Source: an uncultured Dokdonella sp.
GTDB lineage: Bacteria; Pseudomonadota; Gammaproteobacteria; Xanthomonadales; Rhodanobacteraceae
Assembly (NCBI GenBank): GCA_934526015.1
Contig: CAKSZY010000001.1
Span: forward strand, 1-64,000
Reading direction: 5' to 3'
DNA: 64,000 bases
Shown: positions 12,101 to 21,396 of the stretch, in pieces
Position numbering within the stretch: the stretch's first letter is position 1
Layout: every line of letters starts with the position of its first letter
Notes under the pieces: model-generated
What the model was told of the DNA's origin: nothing
Database searches by the model: none
What the model saw: the letters and a program-made list of their open reading frames with translations, nothing else
Translations under genes and position numbers: made by a program

Positions 12101-12240
12101 GGCGTGAGTGTGCGGGCCGACGGACTTGCCGCCGCCGGCAAAACCCGGAGGTTCGCCGGGATCGCGACGGCATGGACGGGTAGTGAGGTCCGGCGGAGTG
12201 CACCCGCCCGGAGGAAGAATCGTCGGGGTCCAGCAGGAAC

Positions 12241-12317
12241 TGGCGGAGCGGACGGGACTCGAACCCGCGACCTCCGGCGTGACAGGCCAGCATTCTAACC
12301 AGCTGAACTACCGCTCC
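12241..12317 (-). tRNA. tRNA-Asp (GTC)
   Basis: Read on the minus strand, the acceptor arm GGAGCGG (12317-12311) pairs with CCGCTCC and the CCA end is encoded at 12243-12241. The anticodon loop reads CTGTCAC, anticodon GTC, and the T loop is GGTTCGAACCC. It closely matches E. coli tRNA-Asp. It is the last of three tRNA genes transcribed in the order Ala, Glu, Asp. Confidence 0.96.
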
Positions 12318-12396
12318 GCATTTTCCTGCGCGCATCCTGCGCCAACCGCATATCCCCTCGTCGAAGCGTACGCCCGGTGGCGTCGTCCTTCGTCAC

Positions 12397-12472
12397 TGGC
12401 GTCCCCAAGGGGATTCGAACCCCTGTTACTGCCGTGAAAGGGCGGTGTCCTGGGCCTCTAGACGATGGGGAC
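12397..12472 (-). tRNA. tRNA-Glu (TTC)
   Basis: On the minus strand the gene begins GTCCCCATCGTCTAGAGG and ends GGGGACGCCA. Its anticodon loop is CTTTCAC, anticodon TTC, and it encodes its own CCA. The sequence is nearly that of E. coli tRNA-Glu. The synthetase for it, gltX, lies about 4.6 kb downstream. Confidence 0.96.
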
Positions 12473-12496
12473 GCTTGGAGGAACCTGGAGAAACCT

Positions 12497-12572
<76 letters not shown>

Positions 12573-12793
12573 GGGAAAGGCCGCGAAGGATAGAGATCGT
12601 CCCGCACTTCGTCAACAGGCGGCGCGCACATCGCGGAATCGCGGCCCGAGAGGTGCCTTGCGCCCTTCGACGTGCGATGCGTTCCGCGTCTTCGCACGTG
12701 CAGGGCAGCGGCGCCTGAACGCGGTTTCGCCTCCGGCCTGCAGGATCCACGATACCGTCCTATGATGCGGCTCCCCTGCACAGGAGAGTCATC

Positions 12794-13246
12794 ATGCGCA
12801 TCGAATGGATCGCCGCCAGCGCCTTCGCACTGGCTGCTGCCGTCGGCTCCGCATTCGCCGCCGACACGCCCGTGGCGAAGGAACTGGCGCGCACGAAGTC
12901 GCCGGCCGGCGTCGAGCTCTATTTCATCACGCCGAACGACGGCGACAAGGTCGGCCGCGAGGTCACCGTGCAGTTCGGCCTCAAGGGCATGGGCGTTGCC
13001 CCGGCCGGCATCAGCGTCGACAAGACCGGGCATCATCATCTGCTGATCGACGTCGACACGCTGCCTTCGGCGAACGAGCCGATCCCTGCCGACGCGAAGC
13101 ATGTGCATTTCGGCGGCGGCCAGACGCAGACGTCGATCACCCTGACGCCCGGCAAGCACACCCTCCAGCTCAACCTCGGCGATGCCCTGCATCGCCAGTT
13201 CGATCCGCCGGTCCTGTCGGAAAAGATCACCATCACCGTCGAATGA
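12794..13246 (+). CDS. Periplasmic DUF4399 domain protein
   Basis: This 150-residue protein has a signal peptide (cleavage after AFAAD, about residue 23) and a DUF4399 domain. The domain features are VELYFITPNDGDKV, the His-rich GHHHLLIDVDTLP, GGGQTQTSITLTPGKHTLQLNLGD and PVLSEKITITV. The family is periplasmic or secreted and uncharacterised; the conserved histidines suggest but do not prove metal binding. AGGAGAG lies upstream of the ATG. A hairpin CACCGTC/GACGGTG (13234-13251) spans its stop codon and could help end transcription toward the convergent neighbour. Confidence 0.88.
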   Translation: MRIEWIAASAFALAAAVGSAFAADTPVAKELARTKSPAGVELYFITPNDGDKVGREVTVQFGLKGMGVAPAGISVDKTGHHHLLIDVDTLPSANEPIPADAKHVHFGGGQTQTSITLTPGKHTLQLNLGDALHRQFDPPVLSEKITITVE

Positions 13247-13261
13247 CGGTGGCGGTGTCGC

Positions 13262-14839
13262 TCAGGCTCGGTTCGCGCGGATTCGACCGGCGTTGACCCG
13301 CCATCGGCGCGCGAGCGCAAACGCGCCACTGAGGCCGAGCAGCAGTGCCAAGGTGGATTTCTGCAGCGTCGAGGCGGCCGGCAACGGCACCGCGACGCTG
13401 CCCTGGATGACGCCGTGTTCGATCGCACCGATGTCGGCGGCCATGCCGAGCACGCGGGGATGGCCGGCGCCGCGCTGGTCGGTTGGCAGATTGAGGAAGT
13501 TGTCGCCGGCGTCGATTGCCGGGCTGCCGGCGGCGAGTGCATGGGTGAGCGTGGCGCCACCGTTGGCGGCCAGCGGCAGCAGTTGCGGGTCCAGAGCAAG
13601 CGTGTCGGCCGGCAAGCCGAGCAGGGCGCCGCCGTGTGCCACCAGATTGTGCGAGCCGGACATCGCCAGCGGCATCGTGCTGGCGGCGTCGTCGTCGATC
13701 CCGCCGGCGCGGTTGCCGGCGATGATCGAACTGCGCAGCACGGATGCCTGCGCGTGGTCGATGAACGACAGGCCGCCGCCGAACGAGCCGGCCTGGTTGC
13801 CGGTGATGGTCGAGTTCTCGATCGCGATCGCGGTGTTCTGGCGCACGCGCACGCCGCCACCGTCGTCATCGCGGACGCGATTGCCGGACACCGTCGAGTT
13901 GCGCAGGACCAGGTCGCCTTCCTGGGTCAGGCCGCCGGCGAAACGGATCGCGTAGTTGTTCGCGATCGTGCTGCGCTCGATGAGGCCGCCGTTGCGTGCG
14001 ACGAACAGGCCGCCGCCGATTTCCCAATGCGTCAGCGGCGGATTGTGGGTGCCGAGTGCGCGGTTGTCGGAGATCGTGCTGTCCGCGATGTCCACGCCGT
14101 ACGAAAACGCGCCGCCGCCATAGGCGGCCGTGCCGTTGGTCAGGTGATGGCCGAAAGCGAGATTGCCGGAGATCGTGCTGTTGCGCATGGTCAGCGGGCC
14201 CGACAGCACGCCGCCGCCGTAGGAGCCGACGCCGACCGCTTCGCAGTCGCGCACCACCGTTCCGGTCAGGCTGAGGCGGCCGCCGGCGGCGATGCAGCCG
14301 CCATAGCCGACATCGGTGCCCTTGGCACGGTAGGCGCCGCGTTCGATGGTCAGGCCTTCGATCGTCAGCGTGCCGGAGGACGCGTGGCGCAGCACGCGGT
14401 CATTGCGGCCACCGTCGATCGACAGCCGATCGGCGCCGGGTCCGCGCAGGCCGAGGTCCTCGACTTGGATCTCGAGCACGCCGTCGGCCAGGGTGATGCG
14501 CGGGCAATCGAGCGCAGTCAGGTCGATGAGGTCGCCGGAGACCGCCGACTCGACCAGCGTGCGCAGGCTGCCGGCGCTGCCGTCGTCGGCGCAATGGGTG
14601 ACCGCAAGCGTTGCCGCCGGCCGCGTCGGCGGCGCATGCACGGATGACTGCATGGCCAGCATGCGTTCCGCCAGCGGGGTCAGGGCTGCGCTGCGCTCGT
14701 GGCCGAGCGGCCATTCGAGCGGAACGCTGGCCGCCGCTCGAAGCGTGCCCGGCGATGCACCGATGCCCGCGGTCGCCAGTGCCGCGACCAGCAGCGTGCG
14801 ACGCAGGGCGACATCCTGGCGGTTGCGCGGACGCTGCAT
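13262..14839 (-). CDS. Secreted right-handed beta-helix repeat protein with C-terminal sorting-like anchor
   Basis: The 525-residue protein has an Arg-rich N-region and signal peptide (RRTLLVAALATAGIGA). A lead-in of the CSLREA type follows (CADDGSAGSLRTLVE), then many NSTISGN/STIANN/NSTITGN rungs of a parallel beta-helix. It ends in a tripartite tail of a short Pro/Ser motif, a hydrophobic segment (TLALLLGLSGAFALA) and basic residues (RRWR), resembling PEP/IPTL-CTERM sorting signals. It is probably surface-displayed. The frame stays open to 15079, but ATG 14839 gives the signal peptide. Function and substrate are unknown. Confidence 0.82.
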   Translation of the reverse strand: MQRPRNRQDVALRRTLLVAALATAGIGASPGTLRAAASVPLEWPLGHERSAALTPLAERMLAMQSSVHAPPTRPAATLAVTHCADDGSAGSLRTLVESAVSGDLIDLTALDCPRITLADGVLEIQVEDLGLRGPGADRLSIDGGRNDRVLRHASSGTLTIEGLTIERGAYRAKGTDVGYGGCIAAGGRLSLTGTVVRDCEAVGVGSYGGGVLSGPLTMRNSTISGNLAFGHHLTNGTAAYGGGAFSYGVDIADSTISDNRALGTHNPPLTHWEIGGGLFVARNGGLIERSTIANNYAIRFAGGLTQEGDLVLRNSTVSGNRVRDDDGGGVRVRQNTAIAIENSTITGNQAGSFGGGLSFIDHAQASVLRSSIIAGNRAGGIDDDAASTMPLAMSGSHNLVAHGGALLGLPADTLALDPQLLPLAANGGATLTHALAAGSPAIDAGDNFLNLPTDQRGAGHPRVLGMAADIGAIEHGVIQGSVAVPLPAASTLQKSTLALLLGLSGAFALARRWRVNAGRIRANRA

Positions 14840-14916
14840 GGACGGGGTTCCTGGCGCGGACGGGAGCGGCGCACGATAGCGCACAACGGCGGCATCTCCG
14901 AGCGCGCGCCCGGGGT

Positions 14917-16926
14917 TCACTCGGTGACGGACAGGTCGATGGTGTAGGTGGACGTGCTGTCGCCATTGTCGCGCAGCAGGGTGAGCCCGGTGATGCCGGC
15001 CGCACGGGCGAGTGCGTCCCTGCCGCTGGCGGTGGTCCAGGTCACCGGGCCGGCAGTGCGCAGGGGCGCGAACCGCCACGGGCGGTCGCTTCCGTCTTCG
15101 TCCCGGCGGAGGTGGCCGCGCTCGCGGATCCAGTCGGTCAGCACGTCGCGGTTCATGTCCGGATCGGAAACGACGATGTTGCCGGCCTGCGCGCCGGGGA
15201 AATCGCCGCCGCCACCGGCACGGTAGTTGTTGGTGGCGATGATGAACCGCTGCGCGGGGTCGATCGGCCGGCCGGCAAAGCGTGCATCGACGATGCGCCG
15301 TCCGGGAGCCGCGCTCAGGTCGATCTGCCAGCGGAGGTCGCCCTGGAGGATGTCGAAGTTGTAGCCGGGAAAGCGGCGGTTGACGAGTTCCTGCGGCGCG
15401 GTCTGCTGCGGGTCGATGCGGTTGAAATAGCCGGCCGCCTTCTCCAGCCAGGCGATGACGTCGGCGCCGCTGACCAGCACGGCGGCAACCGTGTTCGGGT
15501 AAAGATAGAGGTCCGCCGCATTGCGGATCGCCAGCGGTCCGGCCGGAATGTCGGTGTAGTCGGTCGGCCCGCCGAACCCGAGCTTGAACGGCGCCGCCGC
15601 CGAAAGCACCGGCACGTCGGCGAGATCGGGCCGCGTTGCGGCGATGCGTCGCTGCACATGTGCACGCTGGGCACGGTTGACCGGCTCGATCGCACTGACG
15701 TCGCCGAGCGCGCTGAAGTAGGTGGTCATGGCGAAATCGCTCTCGCCGATCGGAGTCGACACATGGCGGATCGTTGCTTCGTGCTCGGCCTTCACCGCGG
15801 CGACGATCACCGGATCGGCTTCGACGAAGCGGCCGTCGGCGCGACGGATGTCGCGCACCTCCGAATGCGTAGCGGCGGCATCGATCTTCCAGCTTCCATC
15901 ACGGTGCACGAGGGCCAGTTCGACGAGGCCGAGACTCTTGCCCCAGAAGTTGCCCATCACCGCCGGCTTGCCACGCACGAAGCCGCGCTGGTTGTCGACT
16001 TCCGGCATCGAGGCAAAGCGGGATGTCGCGTTGCCCGGGTCGGGGAAGGCCTGATGCGAGTGGCCGAGCAGGAGCACGTCGATGCCGGGTTCCGCGGCCA
16101 GATGCCAGTTCGCGTTCTCCATGTCGTTCGTGTACGGCGACGGATTGAGGCCGCCGTGCGAGATGGCGATGACGAAGTCGACGCCGCGGGCACGCAGGGC
16201 CGGCAGGTGACGGCGGGCGGCTTCGACCACGCCGCTGACCGTCACCCGGCCTTCTAGGTTGTGCTTGTCCCACACCAGGATCGGCGGCGGCGTGAAGCCG
16301 ATCAGGCCGATGCGTACCGGAAGCTCGACCGCGCGCCCGCGTGCATCGGTGGCTGCCAGGCGCCGCTCGATGACCGCGGTCGGCGCAAACAGCGGCTGGC
16401 CGCTGCGCGCCGAGTCGACGTTGGCCAGCACGAGCGGGAAGTCCGGACCCTTGCAGGAACGCGGCGTCACCCCGTCGACGTCGAGCGCGACATTGGTCAC
16501 CTGGGCGAGGAACGGCAGGCCGTAGTTGAATTCGTGGTTGCCGATCGTGCCGCCGTCGTAGCCGAGTGCATCCATCGCCTTGTACATGGCGAGCTTGTCG
16601 CCGCAGGCCAGTGGCTCGCCGCGTGCCTGCCAGTCGGCCAGTGCCGTGCCCTGGATGGTGTCGCCGGCATCGAACAGCAGGGTGTTGGCATGTTCGCGCC
16701 GCGCTTCCCGCACCAGGGTGGCGAGCCGCGCGAAGCCGAGCGAAGGATCCTCGGCGAGGCGGTAGTAGTCGTAACCGAGCACATGACTGTGCAGGTCGGT
16801 CGATTCGAGGATCGCCAGGGTGGCGCGCGCGCCGTCGTGGACGGCGCCCTGGCGTTCGCGCGGACCACTCGCGCAGGCGGCGAGCAGGAAAAGCAGAGCG
16901 ATGCTGGCGATTCTCGGAGTGGGCAT
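14917..16926 (-). CDS. cpdB: 2',3'-cyclic-nucleotide 2'-phosphodiesterase / 3'-nucleotidase, lipoprotein (CpdB-like)
   Basis: The roughly 669-residue protein starts with a lipoprotein signal (FLLAAC-AS). It carries the five metallophosphoesterase blocks: STDLHSH, FDAGDTIQG, IGNHEFNYG, ISHGG and LLGHSHQAFP. The C-terminal 5'-nucleotidase domain provides the substrate pocket (aromatic FNRIDPQQTAPQ, and NNYRAGGGGDFPG near the end). CpdB hydrolyses 2',3'-cyclic nucleotides and 3'-nucleotides in the periplasm for scavenging. ATG 16926 is chosen over 16971 because it places the signal peptide at the N-terminus. UshA is unlikely because the sequence features fit CpdB better. Confidence 0.88.
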   Translation of the reverse strand: MPTPRIASIALLFLLAACASGPRERQGAVHDGARATLAILESTDLHSHVLGYDYYRLAEDPSLGFARLATLVREARREHANTLLFDAGDTIQGTALADWQARGEPLACGDKLAMYKAMDALGYDGGTIGNHEFNYGLPFLAQVTNVALDVDGVTPRSCKGPDFPLVLANVDSARSGQPLFAPTAVIERRLAATDARGRAVELPVRIGLIGFTPPPILVWDKHNLEGRVTVSGVVEAARRHLPALRARGVDFVIAISHGGLNPSPYTNDMENANWHLAAEPGIDVLLLGHSHQAFPDPGNATSRFASMPEVDNQRGFVRGKPAVMGNFWGKSLGLVELALVHRDGSWKIDAAATHSEVRDIRRADGRFVEADPVIVAAVKAEHEATIRHVSTPIGESDFAMTTYFSALGDVSAIEPVNRAQRAHVQRRIAATRPDLADVPVLSAAAPFKLGFGGPTDYTDIPAGPLAIRNAADLYLYPNTVAAVLVSGADVIAWLEKAAGYFNRIDPQQTAPQELVNRRFPGYNFDILQGDLRWQIDLSAAPGRRIVDARFAGRPIDPAQRFIIATNNYRAGGGGDFPGAQAGNIVVSDPDMNRDVLTDWIRERGHLRRDEDGSDRPWRFAPLRTAGPVTWTTASGRDALARAAGITGLTLLRDNGDSTSTYTIDLSVTE

Positions 16927-17084
16927 GGTCACGGATTCCGCATGGACTGCGGATTCTGCCCTGAATTGCATGACAGGCGTGCCCGCGGCGCGTCGGCGCG
17001 CGCCTGCGCAGCCGTGCGCGGAGCGGCTTGGCCGGGCCGATCTGCTACGATCCGCGCCCCGATTTTGAGGTCTTCACGCGCGCC

Positions 17085-18488
17085 ATGACGGTCAGAACCC
17101 GCTTCGCCCCGAGTCCCACCGGCTACCTCCACATCGGCGGTGCGCGCACTGCGCTGTACTGCTGGCTGGAGGCCAGGCACCGCGGCGGCGAGTTCATCTT
17201 GCGCGTCGAGGATACCGATCGCGAGCGTTCGACCGATGCCGCGGTGCAGGCGATCCTCGACGGCATGAACTGGCTCGGTCTCAGCCAGGACGAGGGGCCG
17301 TACTACCAGACCCTGCGCATGGACCGTTACCGTCAGGTTGCCGAGGACCTGCTGAAAGCGGGCAAGGCCTATTACGCCTACGAGAGCAAGGAGGAAATCG
17401 AGGCGATGCGTGCCGAGGCGATGGCCGCCGGCACCAAGCCGCGATACAACGGTCACTACCGCGATCGCAACGAAGCGTACCGCGACGATCCGAACCGGGT
17501 GATCCGCTTCCGCAATCCGCTTTCCGGCAGCGTCGTCTTCGACGACAAGGTGAAGGGCCGAATCGAGTGGAGCAACGAGGAGCTCGACGACCTCGTGCTG
17601 ATGCGTTCGGACGGCTATCCGACCTACAACTTCGCCGTCGTCGTCGACGACATCGACATGCGCATCACCGACGTGATCCGCGGCGACGACCACGTCAACA
17701 ACACCCCGCGCCAGATCAACATCTATCATGCACTCGGCGCGGACGTGCCGGCCTTCGCCCACCTGCCGATGATCCTCGGAGCGGACGGGCAGAAGCTCAG
17801 CAAGCGCCACGGCGCGGTCAGCGTCATGCAGTACCGCGACGACGGCTTCCTTCCGCATGCATTGCTGAATTACCTCGTGCGTCTCGGCTGGTCGCATGGT
17901 GACCAGGAAATCTTCTCGCGCGAGCAGATGATCGGATTGTTCGACGTCGCCGACGTGAATCGAGCGGCGGCCCGCTTCGATCTCGAGAAGCTGTCCTGGC
18001 TCAACCAGCAGTACATCAAGAGCGACGACCCGCTCGAACTCGTGCCGCATTTCGAGTGGCACCTGCGCGCAGCCGGCATCGACCCCGCGCGCGGACCGGA
18101 TCCCGCCGATGTCATCGTCGCCTTGCGCGAGCGTGCGCAGACCTTGAAGGAAATGGCGGAAAAAGCCCGCGTCTGGTACGCGCCACTGACCGACTACGAC
18201 GAGGCGGCGGTGTCGAAGCACCTCAAGGCGGCAACCGCCGTGCCGGCACTCGAGGCCGTGCATGCGCGACTCGGCGCGTTGCAGGAGTGGTCCGTCGCCG
18301 ATGTGCATGCGGCCATCCAGGCGGCCGCGGAGGCGATCGGCGAGGGCATGGGCAAGGTGGCGCAGCCGCTGCGCGTGGCGATCACCGGCAGCCAGGTGTC
18401 GCCGTCGATCGACCACACGGTATTCCTCGCCGGTCGTGACGAGGCCCTGAGTCGCATCGACGCTGCACTGGAACGCGCGCGGAACTGA
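17085..18488 (+). CDS. gltX: Glutamate--tRNA ligase
   Basis: This class I synthetase of 467 residues carries the HIGH-type motif HIGGART near the N-terminus ([14 protein letters not shown]) and the KMSKS-type loop KLSKRHG. The [10 protein letters not shown] segment and a C-terminal anticodon-binding domain are also present. It charges tRNA-Glu, whose gene is at 12397. The chosen ATG directly precedes [12 protein letters not shown], the normal N-terminus; longer frames add an unrelated leader. A small membrane-protein gene starts four bases after the stop, suggesting an operon that continues to the zur-like regulator. Confidence 0.97.
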   Translation: MTVRTRFAPSPTGYLHIGGARTALYCWLEARHRGGEFILRVEDTDRERSTDAAVQAILDGMNWLGLSQDEGPYYQTLRMDRYRQVAEDLLKAGKAYYAYESKEEIEAMRAEAMAAGTKPRYNGHYRDRNEAYRDDPNRVIRFRNPLSGSVVFDDKVKGRIEWSNEELDDLVLMRSDGYPTYNFAVVVDDIDMRITDVIRGDDHVNNTPRQINIYHALGADVPAFAHLPMILGADGQKLSKRHGAVSVMQYRDDGFLPHALLNYLVRLGWSHGDQEIFSREQMIGLFDVADVNRAAARFDLEKLSWLNQQYIKSDDPLELVPHFEWHLRAAGIDPARGPDPADVIVALRERAQTLKEMAEKARVWYAPLTDYDEAAVSKHLKAATAVPALEAVHARLGALQEWSVADVHAAIQAAAEAIGEGMGKVAQPLRVAITGSQVSPSIDHTVFLAGRDEALSRIDAALERARN

Positions 18489-18491
18489 CCG

Positions 18492-18854
18492 GTGCAGCTG
18501 TTCGCCTGCCTGCGCGAACTGGTGGCGTTCGATGTCGCCGACCCGGATCAGACCCGGGCCATGCTGGAGGGCTGCATCCTCGCCCTGATCGACCCCGTGC
18601 TTTGGCTGTGGGTGGCCGGCTTGACCCTGCTCTGCAGCGGCATCGGCGCACTGATCGGCTGGTGGCGGGGACGTACCCTTGCCGGGTTGGTCTGGGCCAC
18701 CGTGCTCGGGCCGATCGGCTGGATCGTCATCGCCTTTGCGAAACCCGCGGTGCATGCCTGCCCGCGCTGCGCGCAGGAGAACCGCGAGTTCGCCAGGACC
18801 TGCCGGCACTGCGGCGCATCGCTGCAAGATGCTGGCAGCGACGCGCACGGCTGA
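18492..18854 (+). CDS. Small membrane protein with C-terminal zinc-ribbon
   Basis: The predicted 120-residue product starts with GTG. It has two hydrophobic segments (about 31-57 and 63-83) and ends with CPRC...CRHC (C90, C93, C104, C107), a short zinc ribbon facing the cytoplasm if the usual topology holds. I recognise no named family. It sits between gltX and the zur-like gene with only a few bases on the gltX side, so it is probably co-transcribed with gltX. A link to zinc is tempting from the neighbour, but nothing beyond the ribbon shows it. Confidence 0.7.
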   Translation: MQLFACLRELVAFDVADPDQTRAMLEGCILALIDPVLWLWVAGLTLLCSGIGALIGWWRGRTLAGLVWATVLGPIGWIVIAFAKPAVHACPRCAQENREFARTCRHCGASLQDAGSDAHG

Positions 18855-18909
18855 GGCGCGACACGAGGGTGATAGCATCACGACTCATCGTTTCCCCGCC
18901 GATCCCGTC

Positions 18910-19395
18910 ATGCGTCGAACCGCCACCGATCCGCACGCCCACGACCACGCGCCTGATGCGGGCGGATTCGTGCGCGAGGTGGTGCGGACCTGCGAGGAAC
19001 GCGGCCTGCGATTGACGCCGTTGCGCCTGCGCGTGCTCGAACTGGTCGCCGCGGCCGACAAGCCGGTGAAGGCCTATGACCTGCTCGAACGCATCAAGGA
19101 TGGTCCGGGCGTCGCCGCGCCACCGACCGTCTACCGCACGCTCGATTTCCTCCTCGAAAACGGTTTCATCCACAAGCTGTCTTCGATCAATGCCTACGTC
19201 GGCTGCCATCATCCGGGTGAGGCGCATCAGGTGCCGTTCCTGATCTGCGACGGTTGTTCGAGCGCGGTCGAGATCTGCGACGAACGCGTGTCGAAGCTGC
19301 TGACCACACAGGCCAGGGAGCGCGGCTTCACCCCGGCCGCGCAGACCCTCGAGGTGCATGGCCTGTGCGCTGCCTGCGAGGGCGGCGCTGCCTGA
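18910..19395 (+). CDS. zur: Fur family zinc uptake regulator (Zur-like)
   Basis: This 161-residue Fur-superfamily repressor has a winged-helix region (RLTPLRLRVLEL, PPTVYRTLDFLLENGFIHKL) and a dimerisation half. The CHH cluster is at 99-101, and two CxxC pairs (C113/C116 and C153/C156) hold the structural zinc. Short length, the VHGLCAAC tail and the AYVGCHHPGEAHQ segment fit Zur better than Fur. A His-rich N-terminus (HAHDH) is extra. A perfect Zur-type palindrome lies 4.2 kb downstream, between a zinc-type TonB receptor and a MerC-like gene. It cannot be separated from Fur/PerR by sequence alone with certainty. Confidence 0.85.
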   Translation: MRRTATDPHAHDHAPDAGGFVREVVRTCEERGLRLTPLRLRVLELVAAADKPVKAYDLLERIKDGPGVAAPPTVYRTLDFLLENGFIHKLSSINAYVGCHHPGEAHQVPFLICDGCSSAVEICDERVSKLLTTQARERGFTPAAQTLEVHGLCAACEGGAA

Positions 19396-19544
19396 GCGGC
19401 TGCCGGCGACAATGCCGGTGATGCCTTGCGAGCCGTGCGCGACGGCCGCAGCGCGACGAAGTACGTGGCTCGGCGTCGACTTGTTGCCGGCAGCAAAGCG
19501 GGCTTAGGATTCCGGATATCCTCATTTGCAGCCGGGGAATGCTG

Positions 19545-21302
19545 ATGCCATGGCTTGCGATTGCGGCACTGTTCCTGCTCACGCCTGCGGTCCCGTCTGC
19601 AGGTGAAAAGGACTACATCTTCGCCAATGGCTTCGAGTTGCTCGCCTGGCATCCGGACGCCGACGGCGACGACTACGGCGACTCGGCCATCGTGGTGTAC
19701 GACTGGCAACCACCGCCCGGACATGTCGCCGACGGCAGCGACTGCAACGACGCCGATGCCGGCATCCATCCCGGCGCAGCGGACGATCCGGACGCGGCGG
19801 TCATCGACAGCAACTGCGACGGCATCGATGGAGACCTCGCCAGGGCCGTGTTCGTGGCGGCCAGCGGCATCGACAGCGGCTCCTGCGCCACGCCGGCCAG
19901 CGCGTGCGCGACGCCCGCGTATGCGTTGACGCAGATCTCGGCGCAGCGATCGCAGGTGTACCTGCAGGTGGGCAACTATGCGGGGCCGCTGCTCATCAGC
20001 GTCGATGCGGCGCTGTTTGGCGGCTACGATGCCGACTGGCAGCGAACCCCGCTGGGCGTGGCCGGCCCGGTCGTCACCCTGCTCGGTGGCCGTTACCTTG
20101 GCGCCGTTTCGCCGATCCAGGGTCAGTTCGTGAGCGTGTTCATCGGACCCGCGCACCAGGTCCGCCTGGCCGACATCGAGGTGATCGGGCCGGAAGCAAA
20201 CGTGCAGTCGGCGGAAGGCCACGGCCTGAGCAGCTATGCGATCTTCGTGGAGCCCGGCACGCAACTGACGATGGACCGCTGCCGGGTACTCCAGGGCAAT
20301 GGCGCGGACGGCGCCAGCGGCACGGTCGGGCTCGATGCCCCCTCGCTCGCCGCCGCACCCGGCGGCAGCAGCGGTGGCGATGCGGCGAGCGTCTTCACCT
20401 GCAACTCCACTTCGCGCGGCTCACCGGGCGCGGCGGTCAACAATGCCTGCTCCTCCGTGCCCAGCACGCGCACGACCCGGAGTGGCGCCGGTGGAGCGGG
20501 TGGCACGGCGGACTCGAGCTGCCCGTTCGACCTGAATGCCCGACCGGGAATTGCCGGCCAGCCCGCTGATTTCGTCCAGGGCAATGCCGGCCAGAACGGA
20601 ATCGCCGGACTCGTCTGCATGCCCGGCGGTGACGGCCGTCCCGGCCTGACCGTCGATGGCAGCGGCGGTGCGGGCGTCGAAAGCAACCGCATCGTCGACG
20701 GCCTGTGGATATCGGCTGCCGGCCTGGCCGGTGGTACCGGAGAGAACGGCAGCGGCGGCGGTGGTGGTGGGGGAAGCGGCGGTTGCGATACCGGTACGGA
20801 TGCCTACGGCGCCGGCGGAGGCAGTGGCGGTGCCGGCGGTTGCGCCGCCCGCAGTGGCGGCAGTGGAGGGCATGGCGGCGGTTCGAGCTTCGGCGTGTAC
20901 CTGCGTTCAGCCCAGGCGGTCATCCACCAGACCACCTTCCTTCGCGGCAATGGCGGTCGTGGTGGCGACGGCGGTGCGGGGGGCATGCCACAGCCGGGCG
21001 GCAGCAGCGGTCCCGGCGGCCTCGGTGCGAATGCGGTCCAGCGCGGTGGCCACGGCGGTGCCGGTGCGCGCGGCGGTGCCGGTGGTGGCGGTGGGGGTGG
21101 CCGGGGTGGCAGCGTCTATGGCGTGTACGCCGAAGGACCGCTCGACGTCGCCGGCAGCGGCAACCAGTTCCTCGGTGGCACTCCGGGCCTGCCCGGCTTC
21201 GGCGGTCCCGGCGGCTTTCCGGGAGTCGCGAATGGACAGGCCGGCTTCGATGGCGCACTCGGCACCATCGGCGTGTGCGTGACCGGCAACAACTGCAACT
21301 GA
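19545..21302 (+). CDS. Secreted Gly-rich surface protein with MopE-type metal-binding N-terminus
   Basis: A signal peptide is followed at once by YIFANGFE. Next comes a MopE-like metal-binding stretch (DADGDDYGD ... GSDCNDADAGIHPGA) of the kind seen in surface proteins. The middle carries beta-helix-like strands. The C-terminal half is dominated by Gly-Gly-X repeats (many GGAGG/GGSGG runs), so it looks like a mycobacterial PE_PGRS protein in composition only. ATG 19545 is chosen because GGGGA lies six bases upstream; ATG 19539 is two codons earlier and too close to that site. The likely role is as a cell-surface or matrix protein; function is unknown. Confidence 0.8.
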   Translation: MPWLAIAALFLLTPAVPSAGEKDYIFANGFELLAWHPDADGDDYGDSAIVVYDWQPPPGHVADGSDCNDADAGIHPGAADDPDAAVIDSNCDGIDGDLARAVFVAASGIDSGSCATPASACATPAYALTQISAQRSQVYLQVGNYAGPLLISVDAALFGGYDADWQRTPLGVAGPVVTLLGGRYLGAVSPIQGQFVSVFIGPAHQVRLADIEVIGPEANVQSAEGHGLSSYAIFVEPGTQLTMDRCRVLQGNGADGASGTVGLDAPSLAAAPGGSSGGDAASVFTCNSTSRGSPGAAVNNACSSVPSTRTTRSGAGGAGGTADSSCPFDLNARPGIAGQPADFVQGNAGQNGIAGLVCMPGGDGRPGLTVDGSGGAGVESNRIVDGLWISAAGLAGGTGENGSGGGGGGGSGGCDTGTDAYGAGGGSGGAGGCAARSGGSGGHGGGSSFGVYLRSAQAVIHQTTFLRGNGGRGGDGGAGGMPQPGGSSGPGGLGANAVQRGGHGGAGARGGAGGGGGGGRGGSVYGVYAEGPLDVAGSGNQFLGGTPGLPGFGGPGGFPGVANGQAGFDGALGTIGVCVTGNNCN

Positions 21303-21396
21303 AGTCACCGCGGCATGCCCCGCGGCCCTGTCGGCTTGTGGCGGTCGCGAACCTCCAGGTCGTGCCGCGGCGGGCAGGCGGTGGCGCGCGCCATGC

